A stretch of DNA of 64,000 nt from Cyclobacteriaceae bacterium (GCA_019638275.1 JAHBUC010000005.1:47149-111148), one strand, 5' to 3'; counted from the stretch's first letter, positions 29,101 through 36,603 are shown. Notes: a model not told the origin generated them from the letters alone. Made by a program: numbers and translations.

Positions 29101-31267
29101 ATCCGTTGTTGTTGTCAAACCCGATTCTCCAATAGCCCGCATAGTTTTCGGCTGTAGTTACAGCGGGGTTTGAAGCCACCAGCACACCATCGATATACAA
29201 CGCCATTCCGGCAGAAGACGACAAGGTAGCTGTAGCCTGGTGCCATTGATTGTCATTATAGGATAAACTGGAGTTGATGGTTTGCACCGCATTGGGATAC
29301 ACACCAAAATAAATCTGCCCGGCATTGTTCATGTACAGGTGCCGGTCGTACTGGCCACTGGAGCCGGTTTGTGCCGTACCAAACCCAATCAGTTTACCAC
29401 CCGAAGTGGTAGCCGTTCGGAACCAGATTGAAATGGTAAAGTTGCCGGGGTTAACATATTGCCGTGCGGTAGAAACATATTGCGAACTTCCATTTAAGCT
29501 AACTGCGCTTGACGCTACATTAAACCGGTTGGCTGTTAATGAGGGGCCATTCTGAAACGTTCCGTTGTTGTTACCTGTTTCATCCGTGGCATTGCCGTTA
29601 AACTTATAGTTTGCAATTAAACCATTGGTGGGGGTTTGCGAAATATCCGGAGCGGTAACGTTTACCGTAATGGTGGCATGCGGGCTGGTACATCCACTTA
29701 CGGTTTGCGTTACGAAATACGTAAACGAACCGGTTACCGCTGTGGAAGGTGTAGGCGCTGTGGCGCTGGAAGCTGTTACAAACTGAATGTTGTTAAACAC
29801 CCGGTTGCCGGCAGAGGTTACGCCTGTAACGTTCACAATTCCGGTAGACTCGGTAAGCGGAAAGGTTGGATTGTCTGACCCCACATTTCCGGTACCCGCT
29901 GAAACACCAATGCTGTAATCTCCTGCTGCGGCAAGTGTGTGATCAAAGACATTACTGATGCGCACCGGTGCAGCATTCGCGCTTAGTGTAGTCGTGGTGG
30001 TGGAGGTGGCAATTATTGTTCCGCTGCTGTTGTAAAGCGAAACAACCAATCCGGTAACCGATTGAAAGGGCGGTATGTAATAATCAACATTTGTGATTCT
30101 TACATTGGGCGCAGTGGTGGTGAAGTTGGTTCTGCGGTTGTTGAAATTGTTGTCGATATAAATCGTATTTGTGTTGATGGCTGCCGTTCCACCAGCTACA
30201 CCGGAAACACCTCCCCATAACAAATTGCTACCTGTAGCGGTAAGCGGGCTTGCTGTTGCACCCCGGCAATAGTTTACCGGACTGGTAACGATTGGAGGTG
30301 GAGGCGGATCACACAACGTTGACCGGCTGCCGCTGAGTGGCGTGGTACTTAATGCACCTTCCGACACAGCATAGACACGCCAGTGATAAAGTGTATTGGC
30401 AGTTAATCCGGATTGAATGGAGGAAGTTGTGTTTGCTGCTGTTTGGGATACAAAGCTATAGTTCACGCCATCCGTAGAGCGATAAATCACAAACCCGGTT
30501 TCATTGGATGACAGGTCTGACCAGTTTAATGTCATGGCCGTTGTGCTCACATCGGTAAAGCTTAAACCAACCGGAGCATTGGGTACCGGTGATGCAAACC
30601 GATAGGTATTTCCACTGATGGGCTTGGATGTTACGCTGGCTTCTGTAGTTGAACTAACAGAAGTACCCGAATTGTTTACCGACAAAAATTGTCCTGACCC
30701 GGTAGCCGTTGCTGAAATTCCGATTGAAGCTGATGCACTAAATAAAAGTCCCGACTCTCTTCGGTAGCTGTATTCAATTCTTCCGGTGCCTTCGTAAAGT
30801 TTTACCTGGAACGACATCATATTACCGGTTAAACTTCCCCACGATACATTGAGGTATTGAACGGTGAATACCCGGCTGCCGGCAGTGCCGGTTGTCAGGT
30901 ACATAAAATTACTTGGGAGTTGAATGTTTAGATTATCCCAAAGCGGTGCGAGTACCGGTCGTGGGGCACCACCCGATGTCAGGTTGTTAACCGGAGTGGG
31001 GTCGGTTATGTTGGCACCAAGCGTAAGCCAGCCGTTGGTACTGGCCGAAACGGTTGTATACCGTGTGCCCATGTACCAGAAATCAAAACCGATCGGCACC
31101 GGGTTAAAATATCCTTCGTCTACATTGCCGGTGCCAGCAGGCGTGGTGCCCGATATGGTGGTGAATGTTTCGCTAAAAGCCGAAAAGGTATAGTTGGTAA
31201 CGGATTGTGCGTAACTTGTAAAAGTCATTACACCCAAACAAAAAACAACCAGTAGCTTTTTGATCAT
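20132..31267 (-). CDS. Giant T9SS-secreted adhesin-like protein (3711 aa)
   Basis: A signal peptide (MIKKLLVVFCLGVMTFTSYAQ) opens the protein. A fibronectin type III-like domain (~230-310) and a LamG/concanavalin-like domain (~545-740, VNPGNFTISIWFRTA) follow. Next is a long Thr/Ser/Asn/Gly-rich tract of beta-helix-like repeats (~850-2480, pattern GxGxQT...FNNLTI...). Then five Ig-like repeats of ~83 residues (DNA ~22300-23550, each with YCS... TTGGTFSSTTGL... GTYTVTY). Last are more beta units and a C-terminal T9SS type A sorting domain (MKIYPNPVRDELIVEI...GGVYTIKITHG...KIVKQ). It is exported by the Sec and Por machines and probably anchored to the surface. Likely roles are adhesion or biofilm. 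Many open frames on the plus strand here are shadows. Confidence 0.93.
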   Translation of the reverse strand: MIKKLLVVFCLGVMTFTSYAQSVTNYTFSAFSETFTTISGTTPAGTGNVDEGYFNPVPIGFDFWYMGTRYTTVSASTNGWLTLGANITDPTPVNNLTSGGAPRPVLAPLWDNLNIQLPSNFMYLTTGTAGSRVFTVQYLNVSWGSLTGNMMSFQVKLYEGTGRIEYSYRRESGLLFSASASIGISATATGSGQFLSVNNSGTSVSSTTEASVTSKPISGNTYRFASPVPNAPVGLSFTDVSTTAMTLNWSDLSSNETGFVIYRSTDGVNYSFVSQTAANTTSSIQSGLTANTLYHWRVYAVSEGALSTTPLSGSRSTLCDPPPPPIVTSPVNYCRGATASPLTATGSNLLWGGVSGVAGGTAAINTNTIYIDNNFNNRRTNFTTTAPNVRITNVDYYIPPFQSVTGLVVSLYNSSGTIIATSTTTTTLSANAAPVRISNVFDHTLAAAGDYSIGVSAGTGNVGSDNPTFPLTESTGIVNVTGVTSAGNRVFNNIQFVTASSATAPTPSTAVTGSFTYFVTQTVSGCTSPHATITVNVTAPDISQTPTNGLIANYKFNGNATDETGNNNGTFQNGPSLTANRFNVASSAVSLNGSSQYVSTARQYVNPGNFTISIWFRTATTSGGKLIGFGTAQTGSSGQYDRHLYMNNAGQIYFGVYPNAVQTINSSLSYNDNQWHQATATLSSSAGMALYIDGVLVASNPAVTTAENYAGYWRIGFDNNNGWTSQPSSFYFNGTLDDALIYNRALSAGEVATIYTSPEGAGNNGPVCVGSPLTLSATTVGGATYSWTGPGGFTSSVQNPSFNYTTASAGVYTVQVTVAGCSATASTLVQTSTNAGQWTGNISNDWATAGNWCTGVVPTATTDVVIAAGATQMPLISTSVVCRNLTIQSGATLTTSAAGTLSIAGTLTNSGTMTNNGTTVFNGTTGQQTFAGVTTFTNLTLNNANGLLLPAPIAVSNNLTLTAGTLNVNNFNITVGGNWTNNASTTALTAGTSTITFNGSAAQAIGGTFATTFNNLTISNTGNTVSLGINANVAGNLNVASGTFNLAGFTANRTAAGGSITVANNATLRIGGTQGYPANYTTSTLVVASTVEYAGTNQTVASRTYGNLVLSSSSGAAVKTFPGSAFTIAGNFTTSVGSGTSVTFTAASAITIGGNVLLGTSTTFNGGSFTHSVGGNWTNNGTFTGNTSTITLTGTGTTVSGSGNQNFHNLTVAASLVNFSATTLTLSGNLATTGAGSFSQASGGTLTMTGTGTTISGAGISLDNLTVSGSVSTTTSFTLTGNLSVSGTLTASTGTLTMSGESKTISGAGTKSFGILAVTGSVTTAVNFTITSGLSVSGTFSASAGTATFSSTSTLSGIANLFNVTLNGTSLQLSANATLGIAGAFTVTAGTFNATSSAPNTVNFNGTGAQTVNALTYSNLILSNGNTKTAAGNLDIRGSITIGTSTTFNPSSFTHSVYGNWINNGTFTPATSTVQFVGPATAFVTGATTFNILTSNTSGASTELILQSNVSAAVVNMTNGIIQTGTNTLTITNTRSGNGYIYGNIQRTHAFANGVAYAFEGPNNTITFTGSSVTSMTVSVVLGSINDFPSGAAISRLYTIGAISGSYTSATVRLHYEDAELNGNDENTMGLWQFHPPLWTPMGKSNNSNGSNYVEQTGITDITDRWTIAGTANVVQWNGSVSTAWNTADNWTPATVPTNADVVYLGTGTFVNNPTISTAATAKNIIFGDVQALTLSLASGGSLTTGVVQGIWNTPRTHAIQANNQSITINGDLYLSDGTAGNVINLSVGTGSVTVNGSLYQSGNASVVFSGAGNLALTNDFNYTNGTFTPATGTVSYTGSTNQLIGPVSYYNLTINKSAGLTAINNSSTIGNNLTVTNGTLDVFAPTVILGNVTIGAGGSIQNNNQLNVGGNWNNNGAYSGAGSSIYFDGTGAQNISATTFNNVIINKPVGTTATLTGNITLNGDIEVTSGTLNIQTFTCNRSVLGGTATLANDGTIIIGANNAPVNFANYSIAPASTVIFNGTGAQTLQFPDISFGNLIFRNAGVKTLASSNTINGDLTIESGATLQGGSNTITLNGHWFNSGTFIPETSTVICAGNTKNISGNTTFNRMTVTGSYTILNNVTYNGLLTITSSGSLTGGSSIHTTLHGDLINSGILYTEGTTTFSGNVLQTLSLINAVQTVAITVNFNGTVSPVLNSTSTPQYGFLNINNTGGVNPSVDWDIAFALTVGSGASFNVGSTTQRIYGSVTNNGTITSSGTIRLLANIPATINLGSNFTSSGSGLVEFGGTEAMTLAGSSNLTFNNVTISNTHASGITPSSNWVVGRDFILNSGATFHANSRTYSVARNFIASGTLNSGTSTFTFNGTGAQEISALSAFNNIIINNATGPVTLLSDLTVNGSLNFVAGRITTGNHSVIQPLAGTVLGASQTSGWVNGNLRKEIGTGASTRTFQIGDNVSYTPVTVTFSSVSTGGNLTAFTTTGDHPSITNSSINPARSVNRFWSLINNGVVYTQYSATPSWVSTDVDGGANTAAFKVGMYDGNSWTLPTTTSPTATSIQATNLTLTGDIAVGEVCNAGTTIAYAASPYCSNGGNAAVTLTGTTGGVFSSTAGLALNSSTGEVDLDASTSGSYVVVYTVAATGGCPTFITNAEITITEVPDATIVYPGTPYCSSSGIATITLIGSTGGTFSAITGLDIDPVTGSVNLENSTPGEYFVFYDIEAGSGCAAFSTSTSITITLQPFATGTYEGNPYCSNEGIAFPTGSAAGLQGTLTSTPGLVIDSQTGAIDLAASTPGTYTVTYHVEAFGGCDAYSNTATVAITELPAATISYADTPFCTTLESAPVTFSGTPDGIFSSTTGLVIDGITGTITPAFSTGGDYVVTYTMAAFEGCPEQTATASITITEDPDATISYDGSPYSIGSGTATVTLIETTTPPSAGTFSSTTGLALDAGTGDIDLSLSVADTYTVTYTIPASGGCLLYTTTAEVTLINNLKVWDGGAGTTNWGDAENWDTDGVPTATDNIELTGVNTIVVNVPAVANRLTLNNAALSLTVAPGNSLTISDDLILTSGTLTNNGSGLFVGGDWINNGTFVPNTSTVTLNGNSTQQISGSSVTNFYNIHVTNTANPGVQVQSNQNLFGVLTLNSNVVFDADGSNNTAIFTLISGGDEPTNDAAIDILPAGAQVTGQVTVQRYMTRQGWNNLRIYRYIASPVQSGTVADLQNEIPVTGLFTGSSTCTGCISNPSLFYYDETVITDINGSGTADFNDGYIAFPTAINSETFTPGLGYALYTRGNILPSTLWDLRGVINAGNISPVTLPVSYTSSGSVSDDGWNLVGNPFPSTIDWNASNGWTKNNLEGSIYISDNGSSTALQYATWNGTVGVNGGSQYIATGQGFWVKANGLGTPVLTADENVKTPGTQTIFFREGSPDNILRIALVQGNVRDETVIHFREDATPDFDAHADARKLANGTFNLSSIMPDGTKLAINSLAPLTCRTTIGVVVENVSPGTYHLSFSELNSFPEGTTVQLHDKFLDQSIAVENESNYSFTVTTHTSSYGPDRFVIVVTEPPKPITIQVNNNTLKIPFTEGIQWYVNGEAIPGATGSSFEADQPGLYAVRVSVDGCTYVGETEHIVTGIESIFRSMKIYPNPVRDELIVEIPEARQSTQLVLFNMLGQVCDASEILQHGVIDMSDLPGGVYTIKITHGNQVMTKKIVKQ
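22300..23550 (-). repeat. Five tandem Ig-like repeats within the giant protein gene
   Basis: Units of ~83 codons share a start with YCS or FCT, a middle GGTFSSTTGL and an end GTYTVTY...GGC. Their degree of divergence varies. They look like Ig-like or CHU_C-type filler domains of surface proteins and give an easy substrate for recombination. Confidence 0.75.
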
Positions 31268-31493
31268 ACCCGTGATAATTTTTGTGCGAACGAACGAGGT
31301 TCTTAACTTTTTTGATGAGCCTGGGCAGCTATAGACGAACCAGCCGGAACCCCATCAAGGTGAAATGAAGTTACATTAAAATGTTTGAATTGTTTAGAAG
31401 AATGCGATGAAAATTGTGAATTCCCTGCTGAAACGTATAATTCTCAATGCAAAGCGATAGGTGTAGGAAAAGCCACTCTTTAATATATGTGCA

Positions 31494-31540
31494 GCTGTTT
31501 TTTTAACCATAAGGCAACACCCGTGGTTTAAAAAAGCAGC
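31494..31540 (-). terminator. Terminator-like hairpin between ASCH gene and giant protein gene
   Basis: GCTGTTTTTTTAACCA (31494-31509) pairs with TGGTTTAAAAAAGCAGC (31524-31540) with one bulge. It lies ~140 nt past the stop of the ASCH gene and would separate it from the giant gene. The rest of 31268-31678 shows no further feature that I can support. Confidence 0.5.
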
Positions 31541-31678
31541 GGAAGTATGTAGGAGTTTCTCCCAGGCACAAACATAGATTCACTAACGCTTGCTCCTTGC
31601 TGGTTTTGAAAGTGTACCTGCGGGTGAGTGCATGGGTTGTTTCTTGAATGGCTTTCTGTACGATAAAAGGGTAAGCCA

Positions 31679-32266
31679 TTATTTTTCACGCACTAACTTT
31701 TTAACAAAGGCCTTTCCCAATGGCGAAAGTTCGTAGCCTATTTCATGGCTTATGGTAAGGCCCAGGTTTTTCAGCTTTCGGATGTTCAGTTTTAACCATT
31801 GCTTTTCAAAGCCGGTTAATTGAGCAACCTCAACGGCTCGCAGGTGTGGGTTGTTCTGTATGGCCAGTAAAACTTTTTTAGTCCACATGCCCTGGCGGCT
31901 GTTCTTATCCAGGCGAACCAATTTATTTTTCAGCTCAGCATAGGCGGAGTCTGTTAAGGTTTTTTGTTCTCTTACTTTAATACGCGGATCTTCTGCATGG
32001 TATCGGAGTGCTATTTTATATATGTTGCCGCTATCATTTTGTTGTAATGAGTTAAGCAACTGTTCCAGGTTCTCAAAGCCTGCATCCCGGACATCCTTCT
32101 TTGTAATCTGCCCTTCTTCAACAAGTGTAATACGTTCCACTTTTACCAACCCAATAAACGTTTTCAGCAACGTGCCTTCTTTTACCCGGGGCTTCTCCCA
32201 TCTCCGAAAAGCCAGCCTGACTGTTCCTGATTTAATACCGTGCAGGTGTACCGATTTTATCAACAT
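31679..32266 (-). CDS. ASCH/PUA-like domain protein with C-terminal winged helix
   Basis: 195 residues. The N-terminal ~95 residues look like an ASCH (PUA-like) fold: IKSGTVRLAFRRW... FIGLVKVERI... DVRDAGFENLEQLL. The C-terminal ~80 residues read as a winged helix (RAVEVAQLTGFEKQWLKLNIRKLKNLGL). ASCH domains are thought to bind RNA or modified nucleotides. The pairing with a winged helix suggests a nucleic-acid-binding regulator. The assignment rests on motif pattern only, and no partner gene is evident. Confidence 0.7.
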   Translation of the reverse strand: MLIKSVHLHGIKSGTVRLAFRRWEKPRVKEGTLLKTFIGLVKVERITLVEEGQITKKDVRDAGFENLEQLLNSLQQNDSGNIYKIALRYHAEDPRIKVREQKTLTDSAYAELKNKLVRLDKNSRQGMWTKKVLLAIQNNPHLRAVEVAQLTGFEKQWLKLNIRKLKNLGLTISHEIGYELSPLGKAFVKKLVREK

Positions 32267-32337
32267 GGTAATAACACTTTAAACTACCGATTCAGAAACA
32301 TGAAGTTACTACGCTTGTGATGGAATATGAAAGCGGC

Positions 32338-32700
32338 TTATTTCGTTTCAAGCTCCTGCCCGATAAACAATAGCGCATTGGTTTGAGGAATACCAATGTG
32401 TACTTCACGCATTCCGTACGCCTGATTAAAGGGCTCTCTGACCTTTAGGCCTTGTAATTTGTCCTTGATTGCGTTCCACACGCTATCCAAGTCATCCACC
32501 TCCAGGTAAAATTCCATTTGCCCGATATCTTTTCCTGCCCGTAGCAGGTGTACCGTCAGGTTGTCTTTGTGATAGATAGCGTATGTTTCCGTTTCCATAT
32601 GCGGAGTGAAACTCAGGATGTCTTTAAAGAACTTGCCGGTTGCTTCCAGATTATACGAAGGAATCATCGGACTCAGGTATAATGCCTTGTAGGTACTCAT
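32338..32700 (-). CDS. VOC (glyoxalase/bleomycin resistance) family protein
   Basis: 120 residues from the ATG at 32698-32700 (MSTYKALYLSPMIP); a frame opening 23 codons upstream adds no family sequence. The beta-alpha-beta-beta-beta pattern of the VOC fold is visible: LEATGKFFKDILSF, YAIYHKDNLTVHLL, GQMEFYLEVDDLDSVWNAI and REVHIGIPQTNALLFIG. VOC enzymes bind a divalent metal and act on small molecules; the substrate here is not known. Confidence 0.8.
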   Translation of the reverse strand: MSTYKALYLSPMIPSYNLEATGKFFKDILSFTPHMETETYAIYHKDNLTVHLLRAGKDIGQMEFYLEVDDLDSVWNAIKDKLQGLKVREPFNQAYGMREVHIGIPQTNALLFIGQELETK

Positions 32701-32881
32701 GTTTTCACGTTGTTGTAGCCCGACCATCTCCAAACTGTCCACCGTTACCGAACGAAATTTAGAAAACATTTTTTATACCTACACCTCACCCGCACATTAC
32801 AGAAACACGCTGTTGGCAGTAGTAGAGCCCTTCTATTCGTATCTAAATTCTACCGTGTCGTTTTTAACGATATTATTAAGT

Positions 32882-33496
32882 TCATTTAAGTTCTGAAAGT
32901 ATTAGCTTTTTTTGTTTGAGTGTATTTCTCATTGCCTTTTCTCTAACCTGAGGATCATCGCTGTGGATCAGATCAAAATATTCAACCGGAACAACTTGCC
33001 ACGATAAACCATATTTGTCTTTACACCAGCCACAAGGTCCTTCTTCTCCACCATCTGCAGTCAAGGCATCCCAATAATAATCTACTTCTGCCTGGTCTTT
33101 GCAATTAATAACAAACGAAACAGATTCGTTAAACTTGAAGTACGGACCTGCAGCCAAAATACTAAATTCTATATCACCAATTTCCATAATGGCCGTTTCA
33201 AAGCTTTCCTGACCACCTTGCTCTATTGCTTCAGGTGGGTTCTTATATTGGCGATACTCTTTCATTTTACCATTTTTAAAAATGGACAGGTAATAATCTA
33301 CTACTGCTTTGGCATCTCTGTCAACCCAAAGACAAGGTGTTATTTTCTGAGAAATCATATCAGTCTTATTTTTTACAGTTTGATTCGAAGTAGTACCCGT
33401 TCTAGTGCTTTCGTGAGAATCCTGTTGAGAATTGCCACAACCCATTGCATTAACTATTATTAATGTCGTCAAAAATTTATATACATACATTTTCAT
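32882..33496 (-). CDS. PhnB-like VOC protein with a lipoprotein leader
   Basis: 204 residues. The last ~158 are a PhnB-like VOC domain (ITPCLWVDRDAKAVVDYYLSIFKNGKM, CGWCKDKYGLSWQVVP), the type often annotated as 3-demethylubiquinone methyltransferase-like. Ahead of it is a lipoprotein-type leader (FLTTLIIVNAMGCGNS) and a Ser/Thr/Asn-rich linker. Most family members are cytosolic and would begin at MISQKIT (residue 47). If the leader is used, the protein is anchored in an envelope membrane. It follows the AHSA1 gene by 4 nt and is likely part of the ArsR operon. Confidence 0.8.
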   Translation of the reverse strand: MKMYVYKFLTTLIIVNAMGCGNSQQDSHESTRTGTTSNQTVKNKTDMISQKITPCLWVDRDAKAVVDYYLSIFKNGKMKEYRQYKNPPEAIEQGGQESFETAIMEIGDIEFSILAAGPYFKFNESVSFVINCKDQAEVDYYWDALTADGGEEGPCGWCKDKYGLSWQVVPVEYFDLIHSDDPQVREKAMRNTLKQKKLILSELK

Positions 33497-33500
33497 AGCA

Positions 33501-34034
33501 TTACTTTCTTAAAGTGGAGAGATTACTTAGCAATTCTTCTAATTGATTTAATCCCATTGTGAAACCTTCTTTGAAGCCCATCTCAATAGTTTGTTCAAGA
33601 TCTTCCAGTTTATCAAAAGTGGAAGTAAGAGTTACAAGTACACGATTGTTTGCTTCTGCAAACCTGGTCTCTAACAAGTTTTGCGCATAGGCCGGATTCA
33701 TTGTACCGTTTTCATCACAAAACCCGTCTTTAGCCGTAAAGGATTCTTTATCAGTTATAGAAATATAGCTCCACTTAGCCCAGATTTCTTTGTCATTGAG
33801 TTTTATTCTTTCGCCATGCTCATTGAGCATAGTATATAGCCAATAACCGTCCTCCCGAAAATCCATATATTTTGTTTGATTTCGCAAAGGTGCCGGAGCC
33901 CACCATCGGTCAAGCAATTCGGCTGTTGTCCACGCTTCCCAAACTAATTCAAGGTCTGCATCAAACTCACGCTTGATATGAATGGTTCTGCTTTCTTTAT
34001 CGATGATAAAGTCAAATAGTAATGCTGCTTTCAT
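33501..34034 (-). CDS. SRPBCC / AHSA1-type START domain protein
   Basis: 177 residues of the Activator of Hsp90 ATPase homolog-1-like (AHSA1) fold: [30 protein letters not shown], then [11 protein letters not shown], and the closing helix [18 protein letters not shown]. The fold has a hydrophobic ligand cavity. In many bacteria such genes are paired with an ArsR-type regulator, as here, where the start overlaps the ArsR stop by 4 nt. The ligand is unknown. Confidence 0.9.
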   Translation of the reverse strand: MKAALLFDFIIDKESRTIHIKREFDADLELVWEAWTTAELLDRWWAPAPLRNQTKYMDFREDGYWLYTMLNEHGERIKLNDKEIWAKWSYISITDKESFTAKDGFCDENGTMNPAYAQNLLETRFAEANNRVLVTLTSTFDKLEDLEQTIEMGFKEGFTMGLNQLEELLSNLSTLRK

Positions 34035-34357
34035 TTTCTTTTGTTTTTGTTAGTTAATAATACTTCGTCAAGTTGATTGAAGCGTGTTTCCCAAATCTTA
34101 CGGAATTGGTTGAGCCATTTGTCAATCTCTTTCATTTTGTTTACTTCAAGTTGGTAGTAGATTTCACGTCCTTGTTGGTTTTGTGTTACTAATTCACACG
34201 CTGTTAAAATTTGTAAGTGCTTGGAAACCGCTTGTCGGCTCGTGTCAAAATGTTCGGCAATGGCGTTTGGTGTCATTGCTTGCAATGCAATAAGTGTAAT
34301 AATCGCTCGTCTTGTCGGGTCGGCTATAGCTTGAAAAATATCTCGTCTTGTCTCCAT
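34031..34357 (-). CDS. ArsR-family transcriptional regulator
   Basis: 108 residues from the ATG at 34355-34357 ([19 protein letters not shown]). The winged helix is clear: [30 protein letters not shown]. No metal-binding Cys pair is seen in the recognition helix, so it belongs with the ArsR regulators that pair with SRPBCC proteins. Two 20-nt repeats directly next to the start codon (34358-34377 and 34384-34403) look like its operators. First gene of the operon with the AHSA1 and PhnB-like genes. Confidence 0.92.
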   Translation of the reverse strand: METRRDIFQAIADPTRRAIITLIALQAMTPNAIAEHFDTSRQAVSKHLQILTACELVTQNQQGREIYYQLEVNKMKEIDKWLNQFRKIWETRFNQLDEVLLTNKNKRK

Positions 34358-34403
34358 TGTGCAACTATGTGATTGCAAATATATGTGCAATTATATGGTT
34401 GCG
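34358..34403. promoter_or_regulatory. Tandem ArsR operator candidates
   Basis: Two copies of TGTGCAAyTATrTGrTTGCr at 34358-34377 and 34384-34403, with a 26-nt period. Each holds the dyad TGCAA-N8-TTGCA/G. They abut the ArsR start codon, which fits autorepression. Confidence 0.65.
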
Positions 34404-34607
34404 CAAATATTATGGGAAATATTTGCTAGTTGCTAAAATGTGGTGTTTTGAGGTGGGTCTGGCGACTTTTAGGGGTTCCAGTTCTTTTTAAGACTAAGTC
34501 GAGTCCCCGTGGGAAATCTTTGTTTGAAAATTGTCGTCCGTTTTTTTGAAACACAAATTTGTCCGGACCCTATTACTGCCAACGTCTAAATTATAGCCTA
34601 TACGTCT

Positions 34608-35702
34608 TTATTGCTTCCCCGTAAGCTTCTTAATAAGCTCAACCTCTTCCGGCTTGTATGGTGTTCCATCCTTTCTAAAAATGTCGTGAAACCAAACCTC
34701 AGGTTCTTTCTCATCAGGCATGGGCGTATCCCAGGCGTAAATGGTATTCGTTTTTCCAGCAACAAGCCCCCAATTATAGGCGCCAATGTTTTCCTTTTTC
34801 AATAGCGGCATAATGTTATCAAAGCGGCTGTTACGGGTTCGCGCCATGTACTCCGTGCAGATCATCGGCCTGCCGTACGTTTGCAGGCTGTCAATCCACT
34901 GTTTGTGGTCTTCCGCATCACCATAATTGTGGTAGGTGATCACATCGGAGTTGGCGAGCTGAAACGTGTTGAGTTCTAGCAGTTCTTTATTCCAAACTCC
35001 AACCGACAGCGGTTGTGACGGATTAACCTCCCGGCCCCACTGAAAAGCTTTTTGCAACAACGGCATCGACTTGTTTTTATAATTCGAGTTGCCCGGTTCG
35101 TTATACAAATCCCATAAAACAATGCGGGGATCATCTGAGAATTCCGTGAGCACATCTTTTACATAGGCTTCAAGCGTATTCATAAGCGTTGTGTCCTGGT
35201 GAAGGATATCGCCCGGATCGCGCAGCCAGCCGGAGTTGTGAACACCGGGTTTGGGTTCAGGCTGCGTGCCCGTTTGAAACGTGGGGTTCCAGCAATCATC
35301 AAAAAACACAAACAACGTAGAGATGCCGTGCTTATCTGCGATGGCCAGGTATTGACCCACCCGATCCTTGAATCCTTCTTTGTCGGTTTGCCAGGCGGCA
35401 TGATGCAAATACACCCGCATGGAATTAAGCCCGATGGCTTGTGCCCATCCCAGCTCCCTGTTTATGGTGGCCGTATCGAACGTTTCGGCCTGCCACATTT
35501 CCAATTGATTGATGGCCGTGCTGGGAATAAAATCGCAACCGCGTAACCAACCCCATTGTTTATACCAAGAGTGGGCTTGCTCGCGCGACCACACCTCGCG
35601 GACAGGTATCGCATCACGGGCTTCATCCGCTTCCTTTTTCTGAGTGCAGGAAAGGAGTGCGGTAATCAAAAGACTAAAAATCAAAAAATTCAGTTGCTTC
35701 AT
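34608..35702 (-). CDS. GH5-like (clan GH-A) glycoside hydrolase lipoprotein
   Basis: 364 residues. The N-terminus is a lipoprotein signal (FSLLITALLSCTQKK). A (beta/alpha)8 clan GH-A layout is suggested by MRVYLHHAAWQ, ISTLFVFFDDCWNP, IVLWDLYNEPGN (the NEP motif with the acid/base Glu near residue 201), VITYHNYGD and PMICTEYMAR (nucleophile Glu near 282), then the late Trp-containing GAYNWGLVAG. It probably acts on a beta-linked glycan from the cell surface or periplasm. The substrate cannot be read from the sequence. It stands alone. Confidence 0.82.
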   Translation of the reverse strand: MKQLNFLIFSLLITALLSCTQKKEADEARDAIPVREVWSREQAHSWYKQWGWLRGCDFIPSTAINQLEMWQAETFDTATINRELGWAQAIGLNSMRVYLHHAAWQTDKEGFKDRVGQYLAIADKHGISTLFVFFDDCWNPTFQTGTQPEPKPGVHNSGWLRDPGDILHQDTTLMNTLEAYVKDVLTEFSDDPRIVLWDLYNEPGNSNYKNKSMPLLQKAFQWGREVNPSQPLSVGVWNKELLELNTFQLANSDVITYHNYGDAEDHKQWIDSLQTYGRPMICTEYMARTRNSRFDNIMPLLKKENIGAYNWGLVAGKTNTIYAWDTPMPDEKEPEVWFHDIFRKDGTPYKPEEVELIKKLTGKQ

Positions 35703-35859
35703 CGGTATAGGGGTGATGGTAAATGCTGTAGGGAATTCAAGGTACCCATTTCGTTTTTAATTGGCTAAAGAAATCAGACGCTAAGGAGAAGAATGGCCTT
35801 ACTCTTCTGGCTTGGTGCAACCTAAGCGGGAGCAAGTTGAACACCAAACAAAGACGAGG

Positions 35860-36603
35860 TTAAGAGTTCAGGTATTTGTTTGGAATGTTGGCGGGAGTGT
35901 AGTCAACATCAAAGGCCGCTTTCATCAGCAGGTGCACCACTTCGTACACATCTTTTTCCGTTCGTTGAAATTGAGGCAGTATGCCCATCATGGCGTAGCT
36001 TATGGGGTTAACAGCAGGCACGAACGTTTCCCATTCATACCCTTTTCCCCAAACCAATCCGGTTACCGTCAGGTTCAGGTTAGCAGCTTGTGCAAGCAAA
36101 AACTTCAACACATCCATGCACACATTGTTGTGTTGATTTACGGTATGGAAAATGGGCGTTTGTCCACCAAATCCATGTTCATCGCGTCCTGCTTTAATGT
36201 TCACGTCCATCCCCGCGTTAACCAGAACCTGTGCGCATGCCAGGTGGTTGTGTTCAGCACAAATGTGAAGTAGCGAGGCGTCATGCAAAGGGGTAAAGGC
36301 ATTGGTTAAGGTGTACGTTTTGTACAATGCTGTTGGGTCTTTTTTCAGGGCATGCTCCAGTGCAACGGCATCATTCAATAAAACGGAGAGCAACACGGTA
36401 TCGTCAAACGCAAGGCCGTATTTCACAAAAACCCGCACGCACGCTTTAAACCGGGGTGAGCGCAGGTACTCGCTGGTCAGCTCGTAAATAAGCGGCTTTC
36501 CGTTATACTGATCATTCGGGCTTACACCATGCTCAAAGCATTCTTGAATTCCTTCCGGAGAATGAACTTCAATGTCGGTTAGTATTTTTTTGTGGTAATC
36601 CAA
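35860..36603 (-). CDS. Ankyrin-repeat protein
   Basis: 247 residues. Typical ankyrin units appear in the centre: TPLHDASLLHICAEHNHLACAQVLVNAGMDVNIKAG and TPIFHTVNQHNNVCMDVLKFLLAQAANLN. The flanks are more degenerate repeats. No signal peptide or catalytic domain is seen, so it is probably a cytosolic binding protein. It is not part of an obvious operon. Confidence 0.85.
   Translation of the reverse strand: MDYHKKILTDIEVHSPEGIQECFEHGVSPNDQYNGKPLIYELTSEYLRSPRFKACVRVFVKYGLAFDDTVLLSVLLNDAVALEHALKKDPTALYKTYTLTNAFTPLHDASLLHICAEHNHLACAQVLVNAGMDVNIKAGRDEHGFGGQTPIFHTVNQHNNVCMDVLKFLLAQAANLNLTVTGLVWGKGYEWETFVPAVNPISYAMMGILPQFQRTEKDVYEVVHLLMKAAFDVDYTPANIPNKYLNS

Noticed and set aside
20175..31193. Many open frames on the plus strand inside the giant gene, up to 218 codons
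   Set aside because: They are in one block antisense to the 3711-residue frame, are Val/Pro/Ala-biased complements of Thr/Gly/Asn-rich codons, and show no start signals or domain patterns.
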